Positions 46,390 through 55,845 of a DNA stretch of 64,000 nt are shown here, piece by piece. The stretch covers positions 3,675,776-3,739,775 of the forward strand of contig NZ_CP025746.1 of assembly GCF_004015185.1 (NCBI RefSeq), written 5' to 3'. The stretch's first letter is position 1. Each line of letters begins with the position of its first letter. The DNA comes from Clostridium manihotivorum (lineage in GTDB: Bacteria > Bacillota > Clostridia > Clostridiales > Clostridiaceae). The notes under the pieces were generated by a model. That model did no database searches. It worked only from the letters and a program-made list of their open reading frames with translations, and had not been told where the DNA came from. Made by a program: the position numbers and the translations under genes.

Positions 46390-47574
46390 ATGAACTATGA
46401 TTTTGATAAATTAATAGATAGAAGAAACACCAATAGCATAAAGTGGGAATTTATGCATGAGTTTGATAAATCTGTTTCTGATGATACAATTCCTTTATGG
46501 GTGGCTGACATGGATTTTCCCTGTGCACCTGAAATCATAAAAGCTTTACATCAAAGAGTTGATAAACTGATATTTGGATACAGTTCCAACGACACTGATA
46601 GATACTATAAGGCCATATCTTCTTGGTACAACCGCAGGTTTAACTGGAACATAGAAAGACAAGATATTTTCTACAGTCCCGGAGTAGTACCTGCCATAGG
46701 CTATCTCATAGAAATATTAACTAAGCCCACTGAAGGAGTAATCATACAAAATCCAGTATATCATCCTTTCGCCATATCTATTAGATCCAATAATAGAGTT
46801 GTAGTTAACAACTCACTAATAAATAATAACGGATACTACGAAATTGATTTTGACGATTTAGAAAAAAAGGCCAAAGACCCTAACAATAAACTCTTGATAT
46901 TATGCAGTCCTCACAACCCTGTAGGCCGAGTATGGAAGAAAGAAGAACTACTAAAAGTCGGTAAAATATGCTCCGACAATAATGTAATTATTATTTCTGA
47001 CGAGATTCACAGTGACTTAATAAGAAAAAATATAAAACATACACCCCTGGAAGTAGCTTTTCCTGAATATAAGACTGGTATTATAACTGCTACTGCACCT
47101 AGCAAAACCTTTAACCTTGCAGGAATGCAACTTGCAAATATAATAATTCATGATAAAGAAATACAGGATAAGTGGAAAAAGTACGTCAATGAAAAATTAA
47201 ATATAAGTCTTCCCACAACCTTTGCTATAACTGCCACTGAAGCAGCTTATCTAGAATCAGAGCCATGGCTTGAGGGATTGCTTAATTATTTAGATGAAAA
47301 TATTAACTTCTTAGAAGCTTTCTTAAAAAATAATCTTCCAAAAACTAAGTTCGTAAAACCAGAAGGTACCTATTTAACTTGGATAGATTTTAGTGCTTAT
47401 GGATATTCAAATGAGGAATTTAATAAACTAATGATTGAGAAAGCAAAGGTTCTTTTAGAATCTGGAACTATCTTCGGCGAAGAAGGTAAAGGATATTTTA
47501 GAGTAAACATTGCATGCCCTCGTGCACTTCTAGAAGAAGCCTTTAATCGTATAGCTAAGGCACTAAATTCATAA
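46390..47574 (+). CDS. PatB/MalY-type PLP-dependent C-S lyase
   Basis: 394 residues, fold type I aminotransferase-like. Typical opening FDKLIDRRNTNSIKWEF and PLWVADMDFPCAPEII; PLP contacts in CSPHNPVGRVW (Asn), ISDEIHSDL (Asp) and the Schiff-base Lys in TAPSKTFNLAG; Arg binding the carboxylate in FRVNIACPR. The family cleaves cystathionine or cysteine conjugates to homocysteine or thiols plus pyruvate and ammonia; it could also be an aminotransferase. TAGGAGGAGC precedes the ATG. Monocistronic. Confidence 0.9.
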   Translation: MNYDFDKLIDRRNTNSIKWEFMHEFDKSVSDDTIPLWVADMDFPCAPEIIKALHQRVDKLIFGYSSNDTDRYYKAISSWYNRRFNWNIERQDIFYSPGVVPAIGYLIEILTKPTEGVIIQNPVYHPFAISIRSNNRVVVNNSLINNNGYYEIDFDDLEKKAKDPNNKLLILCSPHNPVGRVWKKEELLKVGKICSDNNVIIISDEIHSDLIRKNIKHTPLEVAFPEYKTGIITATAPSKTFNLAGMQLANIIIHDKEIQDKWKKYVNEKLNISLPTTFAITATEAAYLESEPWLEGLLNYLDENINFLEAFLKNNLPKTKFVKPEGTYLTWIDFSAYGYSNEEFNKLMIEKAKVLLESGTIFGEEGKGYFRVNIACPRALLEEAFNRIAKALNS

Positions 47575-47600
47575 ACTATTTTAGTTAAGGTTCTTACAGT

Positions 47601-47648
47601 AAAAAAGCTTGGACAGTTAAGTTCTAGTAACTTAATATCCAAGCTTTA
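47601..47648. terminator. Bidirectional terminator between lyase and GGDEF/EAL genes
   Basis: AAAAAAGCTTGGA and TCCAAGCTTT outer arms, TTAAGTT/TAACTTAA inner arms, tight CTAG loop. Confidence 0.75.
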
Positions 47649-47650
47649 AA

Positions 47651-50290
47651 TCATAACAATTCTTCTATTTTATCACTTGTTAAAGGCCTAGATAACAGAT
47701 ATCCTTGTATCTTGTCGCAATTATGCCTTTTTAGATATTCTAATTGTTCTTTCCTTTCAACACCTTCAGCTACTACATCTAGATTTAACTTATGAGCCAT
47801 TGAAATTATGTCTTCAATTATTAGCTGTCTGTCTTCCATATTACATATATCATCCACAAAGCTTTTATCTATTTTCACAGTATCCAAAGGAAGTTTTATT
47901 ATATATGATAAAGATGAATAACCTGTGCCGAAATCATCTAAAGATATTCCTATCCCAATTTCTTTAAGCTTTTTTAAAATGCTAATATTATTGTCAAAGG
48001 ATTTTATTACAGTGCCTTCAGTTATCTCAAGCTTTAAATATCTTGGATCCAACTTAGTTTCTTCTAATACCTTCTTAACTCTTTCAACAAATAAAGGGGT
48101 TTGAAATTGGTGTTCTGCCACATTGACAGCAACAGGAATCTTTTTCAACCCTTTTTCTTGCCAAGCTTTATTTTGCTTAGAAGCCTCCATAAGTACCCAG
48201 TCACCAATTTCCTTAATTAGCCCTGTCTTTTCAGCTAAAGGTATAAATTCACCAGGAGGAATAATTCCTTTTATAGGATGGTTCCATCTTATTAATGCCT
48301 CTACTCCATTTATTTCACCAGTAGCTACATCAAAATAAGGTTGATAATTTAAATAAAACTCCTTTTGTTCCATAGCTTTTCTTATGCTTTTCTCAAAGTC
48401 GCTTTCCAATTCAACTTTTTTAGACATTTCCTCACTATAGATTTTAAGCCTACCCTTTCCTTCTTCTTTAGCATTGTACATAGCTATATCTGCTTTTTTA
48501 AGTATATCTATGGAATCAACTCCATGGTCAGGAATTATTGCCACACCAATACTGGCTGCGACGTAGAAAGGATGATTATTGATAAGTATAGGTTTATCAA
48601 AGATTTTAACAATTTTTTGTGCGGTTTCTTCTAATTGATCTACATCATCAAGTTTATGCTGTACTATTATAAATTCATCTCCGCCAAATCTAGAAACAGT
48701 ATATTCATCTCCCAATAAGGTAACAAGCTCATTACTAGCACATTTTAAAACCAAATCTCCATAGTCATGTCCTAGAGTATCATTTATATTCTTAAAATTA
48801 TCTAGGTCTAAAAAATAAACTGCTGCTTTTCCGCCTTTTTTTACTATATTAGTCATTAACGAGTCCAGTTTATCGTTTAAGAAAGTTCTATTAGGCAGAT
48901 TAGTTAAGTCATCATAGTACGCCATTCTATATATTTTAGACTGATAGTTTTTCTTTTCAGTTATATCTGAAATTGATCCAGCCATTCTAATAATAACTCC
49001 AGACTCATCTTTAAAAATACGACCTTTACATTGAACCCATAAAAAATCACTTTTACTCATATTCAATCTAAAAATAGCTTCATACTGGTTAGTTACTCCC
49101 ATAAAATAATCTTCCAATCCTTTTAAAACTATCTGTCTATCTTCAGGATATACTGCATTTTTAAAGAAATCGAAATAATTATTTATTACTTCTTCTCTAA
49201 CTCCTAACATCTCTCTCCAGGACTTAGACAGATACCCTATATCATTTATTATATCCCAGTCCCAAACACCATCATTTGAAGCTTCCAATACTAGTCTATA
49301 TCTTTCTTCACTTTCTCTAAGGGCTTTTTCACTCTTATATAACTCTTCATACTGCTTTTCTAGATTTGTTTTCGTATCACTCAATTCCTTATTTACAGCA
49401 GCTAACTCTATATAATTTTTCAATAAATTCTTTTTAAGTTTATCAATATAGAACTTTGACAAAATAAGAATGGATGTTACAATCGCAAAAAGTATTGCTA
49501 CTAATGAAATAACATTCTTATGTTGGTTTTCTATATATTCTTCTGAGTTTTCATAAAAATACTGTTTGTATAATTCCTCAAAGGCACCTGAAGCTTTAAG
49601 CTCATCGATCCTCTTATTCATATAATCTACAAGTTCAGGTCTGCTCTTACTTACTGCAAAAGCTTGATCTACGGGATATAAATGAGTAAATTGTGGTATT
49701 ATAACTCCTTTTAGGTTATCTCGTAGTAATAAAGAATCCATTAAGTTCTGGTTTTCAAATATTACATCTAATTTTCCATCTTCTAAATCTTTTACAGCAT
49801 CCTCTACATTCTCATAACTTATGTAACTATTGATTCCTAACTCCTGACTCAATATATCTTCACTATAGTAGTTCCTACCAACACCAATCTTGTATTTGCC
49901 AAGCTGATTTAAATCAACCTTATCAGAACTATTTCTTGTGTAAACAGCAATATAAGCTTTAAAAAGTGGTTTTGTAAACAAAACTTCTGTTTTTCTGCTG
50001 TCAACTACTCCAACTATACCACCTACATCAATCTGACTATTTACTAACTTCTTATAAACTTTATCCCAAGAATCTGATGAAAAGTTTATATTATACTCTC
50101 GCCTGTTAAACATCAAATTTGTAATATCCTGATCGAAACCATACACGCTATTAGCATTTGTAAAAATGTATGGAGGATAGTTTTTATCTACTTCATAATC
50201 AATTTTTGTAATTGCTTCAACTTTATAGCCTGTAAAACAAATAATACAAATAATAAGTATAAAAAATGAAGATACCCTTTTCATATTCAT
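47651..50290 (-). CDS. Membrane sensor with SBP, PAS, GGDEF and EAL domains
   Basis: 879 residues. Signal segment 1-26, an extracellular solute-binding protein family 3 domain about 28-255 (YEVDKNYPPYIFTNANSVYG), a membrane helix about 262-282, a coiled coil, a PAS domain about 325-450 (DGVWDWDIINDIGYLSKSW), GGDEF about 455-615 with intact SRFGGDEFII, and EAL about 630-879 with NGVEALIRWNHP, LKLEITEG and DDFGTGYSS. Both motifs are complete, so it may make and degrade cyclic di-GMP according to a bound amino acid or similar ligand. 27 bp downstream of the hemerythrin gene and probably in one operon with it. Confidence 0.9.
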   Translation of the reverse strand: MNMKRVSSFFILIICIICFTGYKVEAITKIDYEVDKNYPPYIFTNANSVYGFDQDITNLMFNRREYNINFSSDSWDKVYKKLVNSQIDVGGIVGVVDSRKTEVLFTKPLFKAYIAVYTRNSSDKVDLNQLGKYKIGVGRNYYSEDILSQELGINSYISYENVEDAVKDLEDGKLDVIFENQNLMDSLLLRDNLKGVIIPQFTHLYPVDQAFAVSKSRPELVDYMNKRIDELKASGAFEELYKQYFYENSEEYIENQHKNVISLVAILFAIVTSILILSKFYIDKLKKNLLKNYIELAAVNKELSDTKTNLEKQYEELYKSEKALRESEERYRLVLEASNDGVWDWDIINDIGYLSKSWREMLGVREEVINNYFDFFKNAVYPEDRQIVLKGLEDYFMGVTNQYEAIFRLNMSKSDFLWVQCKGRIFKDESGVIIRMAGSISDITEKKNYQSKIYRMAYYDDLTNLPNRTFLNDKLDSLMTNIVKKGGKAAVYFLDLDNFKNINDTLGHDYGDLVLKCASNELVTLLGDEYTVSRFGGDEFIIVQHKLDDVDQLEETAQKIVKIFDKPILINNHPFYVAASIGVAIIPDHGVDSIDILKKADIAMYNAKEEGKGRLKIYSEEMSKKVELESDFEKSIRKAMEQKEFYLNYQPYFDVATGEINGVEALIRWNHPIKGIIPPGEFIPLAEKTGLIKEIGDWVLMEASKQNKAWQEKGLKKIPVAVNVAEHQFQTPLFVERVKKVLEETKLDPRYLKLEITEGTVIKSFDNNISILKKLKEIGIGISLDDFGTGYSSLSYIIKLPLDTVKIDKSFVDDICNMEDRQLIIEDIISMAHKLNLDVVAEGVERKEQLEYLKRHNCDKIQGYLLSRPLTSDKIEELL

Positions 50291-50317
50291 TTATGATCTC
50301 CTAAAATTACTGCTCGT

Positions 50318-50704
50318 CTATATAGTATCTTCAATATTACTATACTTAGAATCTTCTGATACCATATGGTTATGAAGCCATGAATATATAAAGTGAAATG
50401 CTTTTTCCCAATATAACTTTTCATAGTCTTCTTCATTATCAAATTCTTCTGCCTTAAGATAACATAGCCTTTTTATAAATATATTGTGGTGGTCTCTATG
50501 GCCTTTAAACTCAGCATACTCCACCTCAGACATATAATCCTCTTCAATAGCAAAATTAAACTTTATAAAATCTAATAACTCATTAAAAATATCCCTATTA
50601 TTTTTTTCATTATTTGTAGTTTCATATGCCAGTTCAAATAACCTTTTATGATGATCGTCTATAAAACTTATTCCAGTCTCATAACACTGCTTCCACTCAA
50701 ACAC
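50318..50704 (-). CDS. Bacteriohemerythrin with one altered iron ligand
   Basis: 128 residues, four-helix di-iron oxygen-binding protein. Expected ligands seen: His in IDDHHKRLFE, Glu in AIEEDYM, the His pair in KGHRDHHNIF, and His/Asp in LHNHMVSED. The third-helix His normally in HFxxEE is Asn here (KFNFAIEE), so one ligand of the usual seven is missing. It may bind iron differently or be a modified sensor. GTG start behind AAGGAGGAG. It precedes a GGDEF/EAL sensor, a pairing that suggests oxygen-linked cyclic-di-GMP signalling. Confidence 0.85.
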   Translation of the reverse strand: MFEWKQCYETGISFIDDHHKRLFELAYETTNNEKNNRDIFNELLDFIKFNFAIEEDYMSEVEYAEFKGHRDHHNIFIKRLCYLKAEEFDNEEDYEKLYWEKAFHFIYSWLHNHMVSEDSKYSNIEDTI

Positions 50705-51040
50705 AAAATCTCCTCCTTAGTAAATATAATACAATTAAAACCTGTTATATTATTCGCCTATAAAATTGTCGCAATTTGATGTTTTTTGTAATATATATTT
50801 ATCGAACACATTTGTATTAACTTAATTACTTTGGATTTTTATTTACTAATTACTAAAAAAGTTTCTGAAGTGATCTTTCTTCAGTGACTTTCTTTGAATA
50901 TCTACAACAACAAAAATACACCATGCATATAAGACTATGTCTTATATGCATGGTGTATTTAATCAATCTTATATTTTCAAATACCTCTCGTAAAAGAAAA
51001 ATAAGCTTTAAAATAGGTTACTTTTTAAGGTGATACATCT
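50705..51040. other. Intergenic between hemerythrin and response-regulator genes
   Basis: No gene. The hemerythrin promoter region lies at its left, the strong terminator of the seven-gene set at its right. Confidence 0.5.
50914..50960 (-). terminator. Strong 22-bp hairpin terminator
   Basis: Perfect 22-bp arms (AAATACACCATGCATATAAG plus AC, and complement) around TAT. It lies 81 bp after the response-regulator stop on the minus strand; T-tract TATTTTTGTTG follows. Confidence 0.8.
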
Positions 51041-51733
51041 TTATAATGTAAATCTATAACCTACACCCCATATAGTTTCTATATACTCTGGATTAGACGG
51101 ATCAAACTCTATCTTCTCTCTCAGTCTTCTTACATGAACGGTAACAGTTGCTATTCCGCCCACTGGATCTAAGCCCCATATCCTCTCATACAATTCTTCC
51201 TTTGAGAAAACTCTATTAGGATTGTTTAATAAAAGTATCAAAAGTTCATATTCCTTTGAAGTAAATTCAATTTCTTTTCCATTTACATAAACTTTTCTAG
51301 CGGTTTTATCTATTGATATACCTCTAACTTCTATTATTTCTTTATTAGAGCTGTTACTGCCACTCTTTAACCTTTCGTATCTAGAAATATGTGCTTTAAC
51401 TCTTGCAACCATTTCATTGGGGCTAAATGGCTTAGTCATATAATCATCAGCACCAAGACCTAGGCCTCTCATCTTATCAACGTCTTCTTTTTTAGCAGAA
51501 ACAATTATTATAGGTATTTCCTTAGAAGCACGAATTCTTTTGCATATCTCGAAGCCACCTATACCTGGAAGCATTAGATCTAAAATTATTAAATTATATT
51601 CTTCATTTAGAGCTCTTGCTAGACCAGAATCACCATTATTTTCTATATCAACCTGAAAGCCATTAATTTCAAGGTAGTCCATCTCTAAATCAGCTATACT
51701 TACATCATCTTCAATTATTAAAACTCTTTTCAT
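51041..51733 (-). CDS. OmpR/PhoB-family response regulator
   Basis: 230 residues. Receiver domain 1-115 with acidic pair IIEDD, phosphoacceptor Asp in LIILDLMLPG (about 51), Ser in IIIVSAKK and Lys in MTKPFSPNEM. Winged-helix DNA-binding domain about 130-228 (FTSKEYELLILLLNNPNRVF, GIATVTVHVRRLREKIE, TIWGVGYRF). CAGGTG precedes the ATG. Last gene of the minus-strand set; it probably controls the efflux genes upstream. Confidence 0.92.
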   Translation of the reverse strand: MKRVLIIEDDVSIADLEMDYLEINGFQVDIENNGDSGLARALNEEYNLIILDLMLPGIGGFEICKRIRASKEIPIIIVSAKKEDVDKMRGLGLGADDYMTKPFSPNEMVARVKAHISRYERLKSGSNSSNKEIIEVRGISIDKTARKVYVNGKEIEFTSKEYELLILLLNNPNRVFSKEELYERIWGLDPVGGIATVTVHVRRLREKIEFDPSNPEYIETIWGVGYRFTL

Positions 51734-51794
51734 TTTAGATTCACCTGCCTTGTTGTTTTAAAACTACTTTAAAGGTTTTGGACTTAGATGCTAG

Positions 51795-53237
51795 TTATTC
51801 TTTAAAAGATAGAAAAATAGATGTACCAACATTAGCTTCACTATCTACAGAAATCTCTCCATTATGTTCATCCATTATCTTTTTTGCAATAGCTAATCCT
51901 AATCCACTTCCACCAATGGTGGTTTCTCTAGAAGTATCTGCTCTATAAAATCTTTCAAATATATATGGCAAAGCTTCTTTAGGTATACCTCTTCCATTAT
52001 CTTTAATCTCCAAGATAACGTTACTAGAATATCGCCTTAATATAATTTCTATTATCAATCTTTCATCAGTTTTATACTTTATTGAGTTCTCCACTATATT
52101 CATAATAGCTCTTTTTACTTTTTGAACATCTATGTTTAATAGTGTTGGAGTATCTGGTACATTAAACTTAAGATTTACCTTATTTTGATCTAAATCGAAG
52201 TTAATTTCCTCCACACAGTCTCTTATGTACACATTCATATCAACTTTTTGAAATTTGAAAGGCTCTTTATTTAAATCCAATTTTGAATATAGAAATAAAT
52301 CATTTATTAAGCTATCCATATAATTAGCTTTAGTTAGAATTGTATTAACATACTTCTCCATCTTATCAGGTGTATCAGCTACTCCATCTTTTATACCTTC
52401 TATATAGCCTTTAATAGAAGTTATAGGAGTCTTAAGATCATGAGAAATACTTGCTATAAGCTCTTTACGATTCTCTTCGTAGTGTTTTTGAATCTCTAAT
52501 GACTCCTTAAGTCTTAATCTCATCTCTTCAAAGGTATCTGCAACCTCTCCTATTTCATCACTTGAATCAATATCTAGCTTATAATCTAAGTTCCCTTTTA
52601 AGATTTCTCCAGCTCCCTTGTCAAGTTCTTTGATTGGTTTAACAATACTTTTGGAAACAAAATATGTTATTATGCCATTTGTAGCTGTAAGTATTATCAA
52701 TATAAGTACAGCAACTATTATGACATTTTCTTTAAATAACTTTTTATAGTTCTCAAGGTCAATGATATAATAAATACTCCCTTTATCCTTTGTACTTGTT
52801 ACAAAGTCCTGTTTCCACAAAATAATAATCTTATTTCTAACTTGATCTGTGTCGTTTGAATTAAAGGAATACAGCATATCTTCATTTATATATCCCTTTA
52901 TAATATTTGAGGAGTAGTCAATCTTGTTATTTACAATTGTAACTATTCCAGTATATTTAATATTTGAACTTTTTTCTAGCTGGAGGAGATATTTATGATC
53001 TAAGAAGTTGTCTGGATTTTTTAACACTTCGCTACTTACCTTTTGCAGTATTTTATTGTTCTCAGTTACAAGTCCAATAAAAAATGCAAAATTTCCTTTT
53101 CCAAACTTTGCTGATGCACTATATTTAGAATTATCTTCAATAAAAGCCATAAAGAGATTACTCAGCAATATAATCAACAAAAAAGAAGTGATAAGTATGG
53201 TTACATAGGTCAACTTTAATTTTCTTTTTATATACAA
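51795..53237 (-). CDS. Sensor histidine kinase
   Basis: 480 residues. Membrane helix about 10-32, an extracellular domain of about 135 residues, second helix about 172-195, HAMP about 195-250, HisKA with SISHDLKTPITSIKGYI (His about 267), HATPase with N-box IMNIVENSIKYK, DNGRGIPKEALPY, FERFYRADTSRETTIGG and GLGLAIAKKI. TTG start behind GGAGGAG. Phosphorylates the response regulator encoded next. The order kinase then regulator is the reverse of most OmpR-type pairs. Confidence 0.92.
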   Translation of the reverse strand: MYIKRKLKLTYVTILITSFLLIILLSNLFMAFIEDNSKYSASAKFGKGNFAFFIGLVTENNKILQKVSSEVLKNPDNFLDHKYLLQLEKSSNIKYTGIVTIVNNKIDYSSNIIKGYINEDMLYSFNSNDTDQVRNKIIILWKQDFVTSTKDKGSIYYIIDLENYKKLFKENVIIVAVLILIILTATNGIITYFVSKSIVKPIKELDKGAGEILKGNLDYKLDIDSSDEIGEVADTFEEMRLRLKESLEIQKHYEENRKELIASISHDLKTPITSIKGYIEGIKDGVADTPDKMEKYVNTILTKANYMDSLINDLFLYSKLDLNKEPFKFQKVDMNVYIRDCVEEINFDLDQNKVNLKFNVPDTPTLLNIDVQKVKRAIMNIVENSIKYKTDERLIIEIILRRYSSNVILEIKDNGRGIPKEALPYIFERFYRADTSRETTIGGSGLGLAIAKKIMDEHNGEISVDSEANVGTSIFLSFKE

Positions 53238-53308
53238 ATAATCTCCTCCCTGCTATTATAGCTGTGCCACTTCATACTAATTTATATATCCCATTGTAGT
53301 AGTAAAGC

Positions 53309-53887
53309 TTAAATATCTGTCCTAATATGCTTCTTGTTTTTCAAAAAATAATCTACTGCATAAACAACTGTTATTATTAAAGCCAAATATAGTATCATAT
53401 TTGGAACCATACCAATGAAACTATCAGACAATTGTTCTTTAAGCTTATGGAAGCTATGCTCTATGCTCATCTTTGATAGAAGCGTTATTATAGCAGTCAT
53501 CTGAAATACTGTTTTTACCTTTTCTAAAGTACTTTTAGCTAGATTAAGACCATCTGAGGTCCCTATAGTTACGAGACCTCCTATGGCAAATTCAATAGAG
53601 ATTACTACTATTGCAACTAAGCTTGGAATAACATTAGTTTCCACTAGAAAAATTAGAGCTGTAGTCACAAGCAGCTTATCTACTAAAGAATTTATCAATA
53701 TTATTAACTTATTAGATTTATTTTCTTTTTTGATGAAGTTTTCATAGAAAACGTCTATTATTGTAGCTGCAATAAAAATAACTGTAGCACTACTTCTTCT
53801 AAAAGGTATTCCTTTAACTGACATAAAGATTAAAAATACTGCTGCAAGAAATAATCTTGTCATTGTTAGCCTATTTACAAATTTCAT
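53309..53887 (-). CDS. CDP-alcohol phosphotransferase-like membrane protein, degenerate
   Basis: 192 residues with about five membrane helices. The opening NRLTMTRLFLAAVFLIF is that of PgsA-type CDP-alcohol phosphatidyltransferases, but the family signature DGxxAR...GxxxDxxxD is not conserved: only IIDVFYEN and SLVDKLLV remain, lacking the DG, AR and central G. It is therefore probably not a normal phosphatidylglycerophosphate synthase. It sits between an efflux permease gene and a sensor kinase gene and may have been recruited as a sensor or transporter accessory; that is inference. Confidence 0.65.
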   Translation of the reverse strand: MKFVNRLTMTRLFLAAVFLIFMSVKGIPFRRSSATVIFIAATIIDVFYENFIKKENKSNKLIILINSLVDKLLVTTALIFLVETNVIPSLVAIVVISIEFAIGGLVTIGTSDGLNLAKSTLEKVKTVFQMTAIITLLSKMSIEHSFHKLKEQLSDSFIGMVPNMILYLALIITVVYAVDYFLKNKKHIRTDI

Positions 53888-53914
53888 AATAATCTACTCC
53901 TATATAATTATTTC

Positions 53915-55141
53915 TTATTCATATCTTAATGCTTCAATAGGGTCAAGTTTAGCTGCCTTTCTAGCAGGATAAATTCCAAAGAATATACCTACTGCTGAAG
54001 AGAAAGCAATTACCCCAACAATAGCAGTTATAGACAAGGACGGTGTTATATTAGCGAAGCTTCCTATACCGTAAGCTCCTACAATTCCAATTATTAAACC
54101 AATAATTCCACCAATTAGAGAAATTATAACAGATTCTGTAAGGAATTGCAGAAGTATCTTACCTGTTGTAGCCCCAATGGCCTTCCTTATACCTATTTCT
54201 CTTGTTCTTTCAGTTACAGAAACAAGCATTATATTCATAACCCCTATTCCGCCTACTAAAAGAGATATAGCTGCAACTGCACCTATAAAGGTAGTAAATA
54301 TACCAAGCACATTGTTTATTTGCTCAAGCTGGCTTAAAGCTCCTTGAGCAGTATATATATCTTTACCTCTATTATTATGTCTGCTTTCTAATACATTCTT
54401 AGCACTGTTTCCTGTCTCTTCCAAAGCTTCTTTATCACTAGCCATAATGCTAATTCTATCTATAGAAAATTCATTTGAGTACATGCTTTGAAGTAGTGTT
54501 GCTGGTACATAAAATATACCTGGTCTCTGGTTCTTACCAACATTTTTAAATGTTGTTCCAAAAGGTGAGGTAGTAACCCCTATGATGGTAGCTTTTATTG
54601 GTGACTTTGCAGATCCTATCTTTATACTTTTCCCTGTAACATCAGTATATCCAAACAAATCGTTGGCCGAATCTTCATCGATGATCACTACATTTTTTCC
54701 TTCAGCATACTCTCTTTCATTAAAGGCTCTTCCGTATAAGAACTCAATGTTTTGTATAATAAAGCCATCAGTGTTAGTGCCTGCAATGCTTGCTTTTTTG
54801 TTATTAGTATCTGAAATTGCTACGCCTGTTTTAGAAACACTAGGAGCTACATACCTTGCAGTTTCAACTTTGTTTTTTATCTGCTTTATGTCCTCAAAGG
54901 TTATTCTATCACTTTCAGCGGCTTTACTAGTATCTGTACTTACATTTACTGTAGATGCCCCAAGCTTTTCAAACTCTCCTGTTATGGAATTTTGACCTCC
55001 TTGTCCAAGAGAAATAATTGCAATAACAGAACTTATACCTATTATTATACCCAGCATTGTAAGGAAAGAACGCATTTTATTAGAAACGATGCTGTCAATG
55101 GCCATTTTAAAATTTTCAAGTAAACTACTTATTCCACTCAT
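53915..55141 (-). CDS. MacB-like ABC transporter permease
   Basis: 408 residues. N-terminal membrane helix about 20-45 (NKMRSFLTMLGIIIGISSVI), extracellular MacB periplasmic-core domain about 50-265, three C-terminal helices in the FtsX-type domain about 280-395 with VTERTREIGIRKAIGA. AGGGGG precedes the ATG. Partner of the ATPase and adaptor genes just upstream; a tripartite-like system adapted to a single membrane, often exporting peptides or antibiotics. Confidence 0.88.
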   Translation of the reverse strand: MSGISSLLENFKMAIDSIVSNKMRSFLTMLGIIIGISSVIAIISLGQGGQNSITGEFEKLGASTVNVSTDTSKAAESDRITFEDIKQIKNKVETARYVAPSVSKTGVAISDTNNKKASIAGTNTDGFIIQNIEFLYGRAFNEREYAEGKNVVIIDEDSANDLFGYTDVTGKSIKIGSAKSPIKATIIGVTTSPFGTTFKNVGKNQRPGIFYVPATLLQSMYSNEFSIDRISIMASDKEALEETGNSAKNVLESRHNNRGKDIYTAQGALSQLEQINNVLGIFTTFIGAVAAISLLVGGIGVMNIMLVSVTERTREIGIRKAIGATTGKILLQFLTESVIISLIGGIIGLIIGIVGAYGIGSFANITPSLSITAIVGVIAFSSAVGIFFGIYPARKAAKLDPIEALRYE

Positions 55142-55152
55142 TTGTATTCCCC

Positions 55153-55845
55153 CTATAGAATTATTCTGTCTTCAACAAGGTAGTCATCAACTATAAGTCC
55201 ATCTTTAAATCTGACAACTCTCTTTGTATGCTGAGCGATATCAGGTTCATGAGTAACCATTATTACAGTTGCTCCCTCGTTGTTCAAGTCTTGAAATATC
55301 TTCATTATCTCTATAGAGGATTGAGTATCCAGATTTCCTGTAGGTTCATCAGCCATAATAACCGCTGGCGTATTAACTATGGCACGAGCTATTGCAACTC
55401 TTTGCTTTTGTCCACCAGATATTTCATTTGGCCTATGTTTAATTCTTTGTCCTAATCCAACCTTTTCTAAGGCAGCTAATGCCTTTTCTCTTCTTTCCTT
55501 CTTAGGAACACCGGCATATACCATTGGTAGTTCTACGTTTTCTAATATAGTCATTCTTGGTAGAAGGTTAAAAGCCTGAAATACAAATCCTATTTCCTTA
55601 TTTCTTATAAATGCAAGTTCTTTATCTGTTAGATTAGAAACATTTTTATTATTAAGTATATAAGTTCCACTGTCCATTCTATCTAAGCAGCCAATTATGT
55701 TCATCATCGTTGATTTTCCTGAACCTGATGGTCCCATTATTGATGTAAACTCACCTTTTTCAATCTTAAGGTTAATCCCTTTTAGTGCTGTAAAATCAAT
55801 ATCTCCGTTAACGTATCTTTTTACTATGTCTTTAACTTCTAACAT
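55153..55845 (-). CDS. MacB/LolD-type ABC ATP-binding protein
   Basis: 230 residues. Walker [11 protein letters not shown]-loop VFQAFNLLP, signature [15 protein letters not shown], Walker [13 protein letters not shown], switch His in MVTHEPDIA. The ATG overlaps the TAA of the adaptor gene (TAATG), so translation is coupled. Confidence 0.93.
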   Translation of the reverse strand: MLEVKDIVKRYVNGDIDFTALKGINLKIEKGEFTSIMGPSGSGKSTMMNIIGCLDRMDSGTYILNNKNVSNLTDKELAFIRNKEIGFVFQAFNLLPRMTILENVELPMVYAGVPKKERREKALAALEKVGLGQRIKHRPNEISGGQKQRVAIARAIVNTPAVIMADEPTGNLDTQSSIEIMKIFQDLNNEGATVIMVTHEPDIAQHTKRVVRFKDGLIVDDYLVEDRIIL

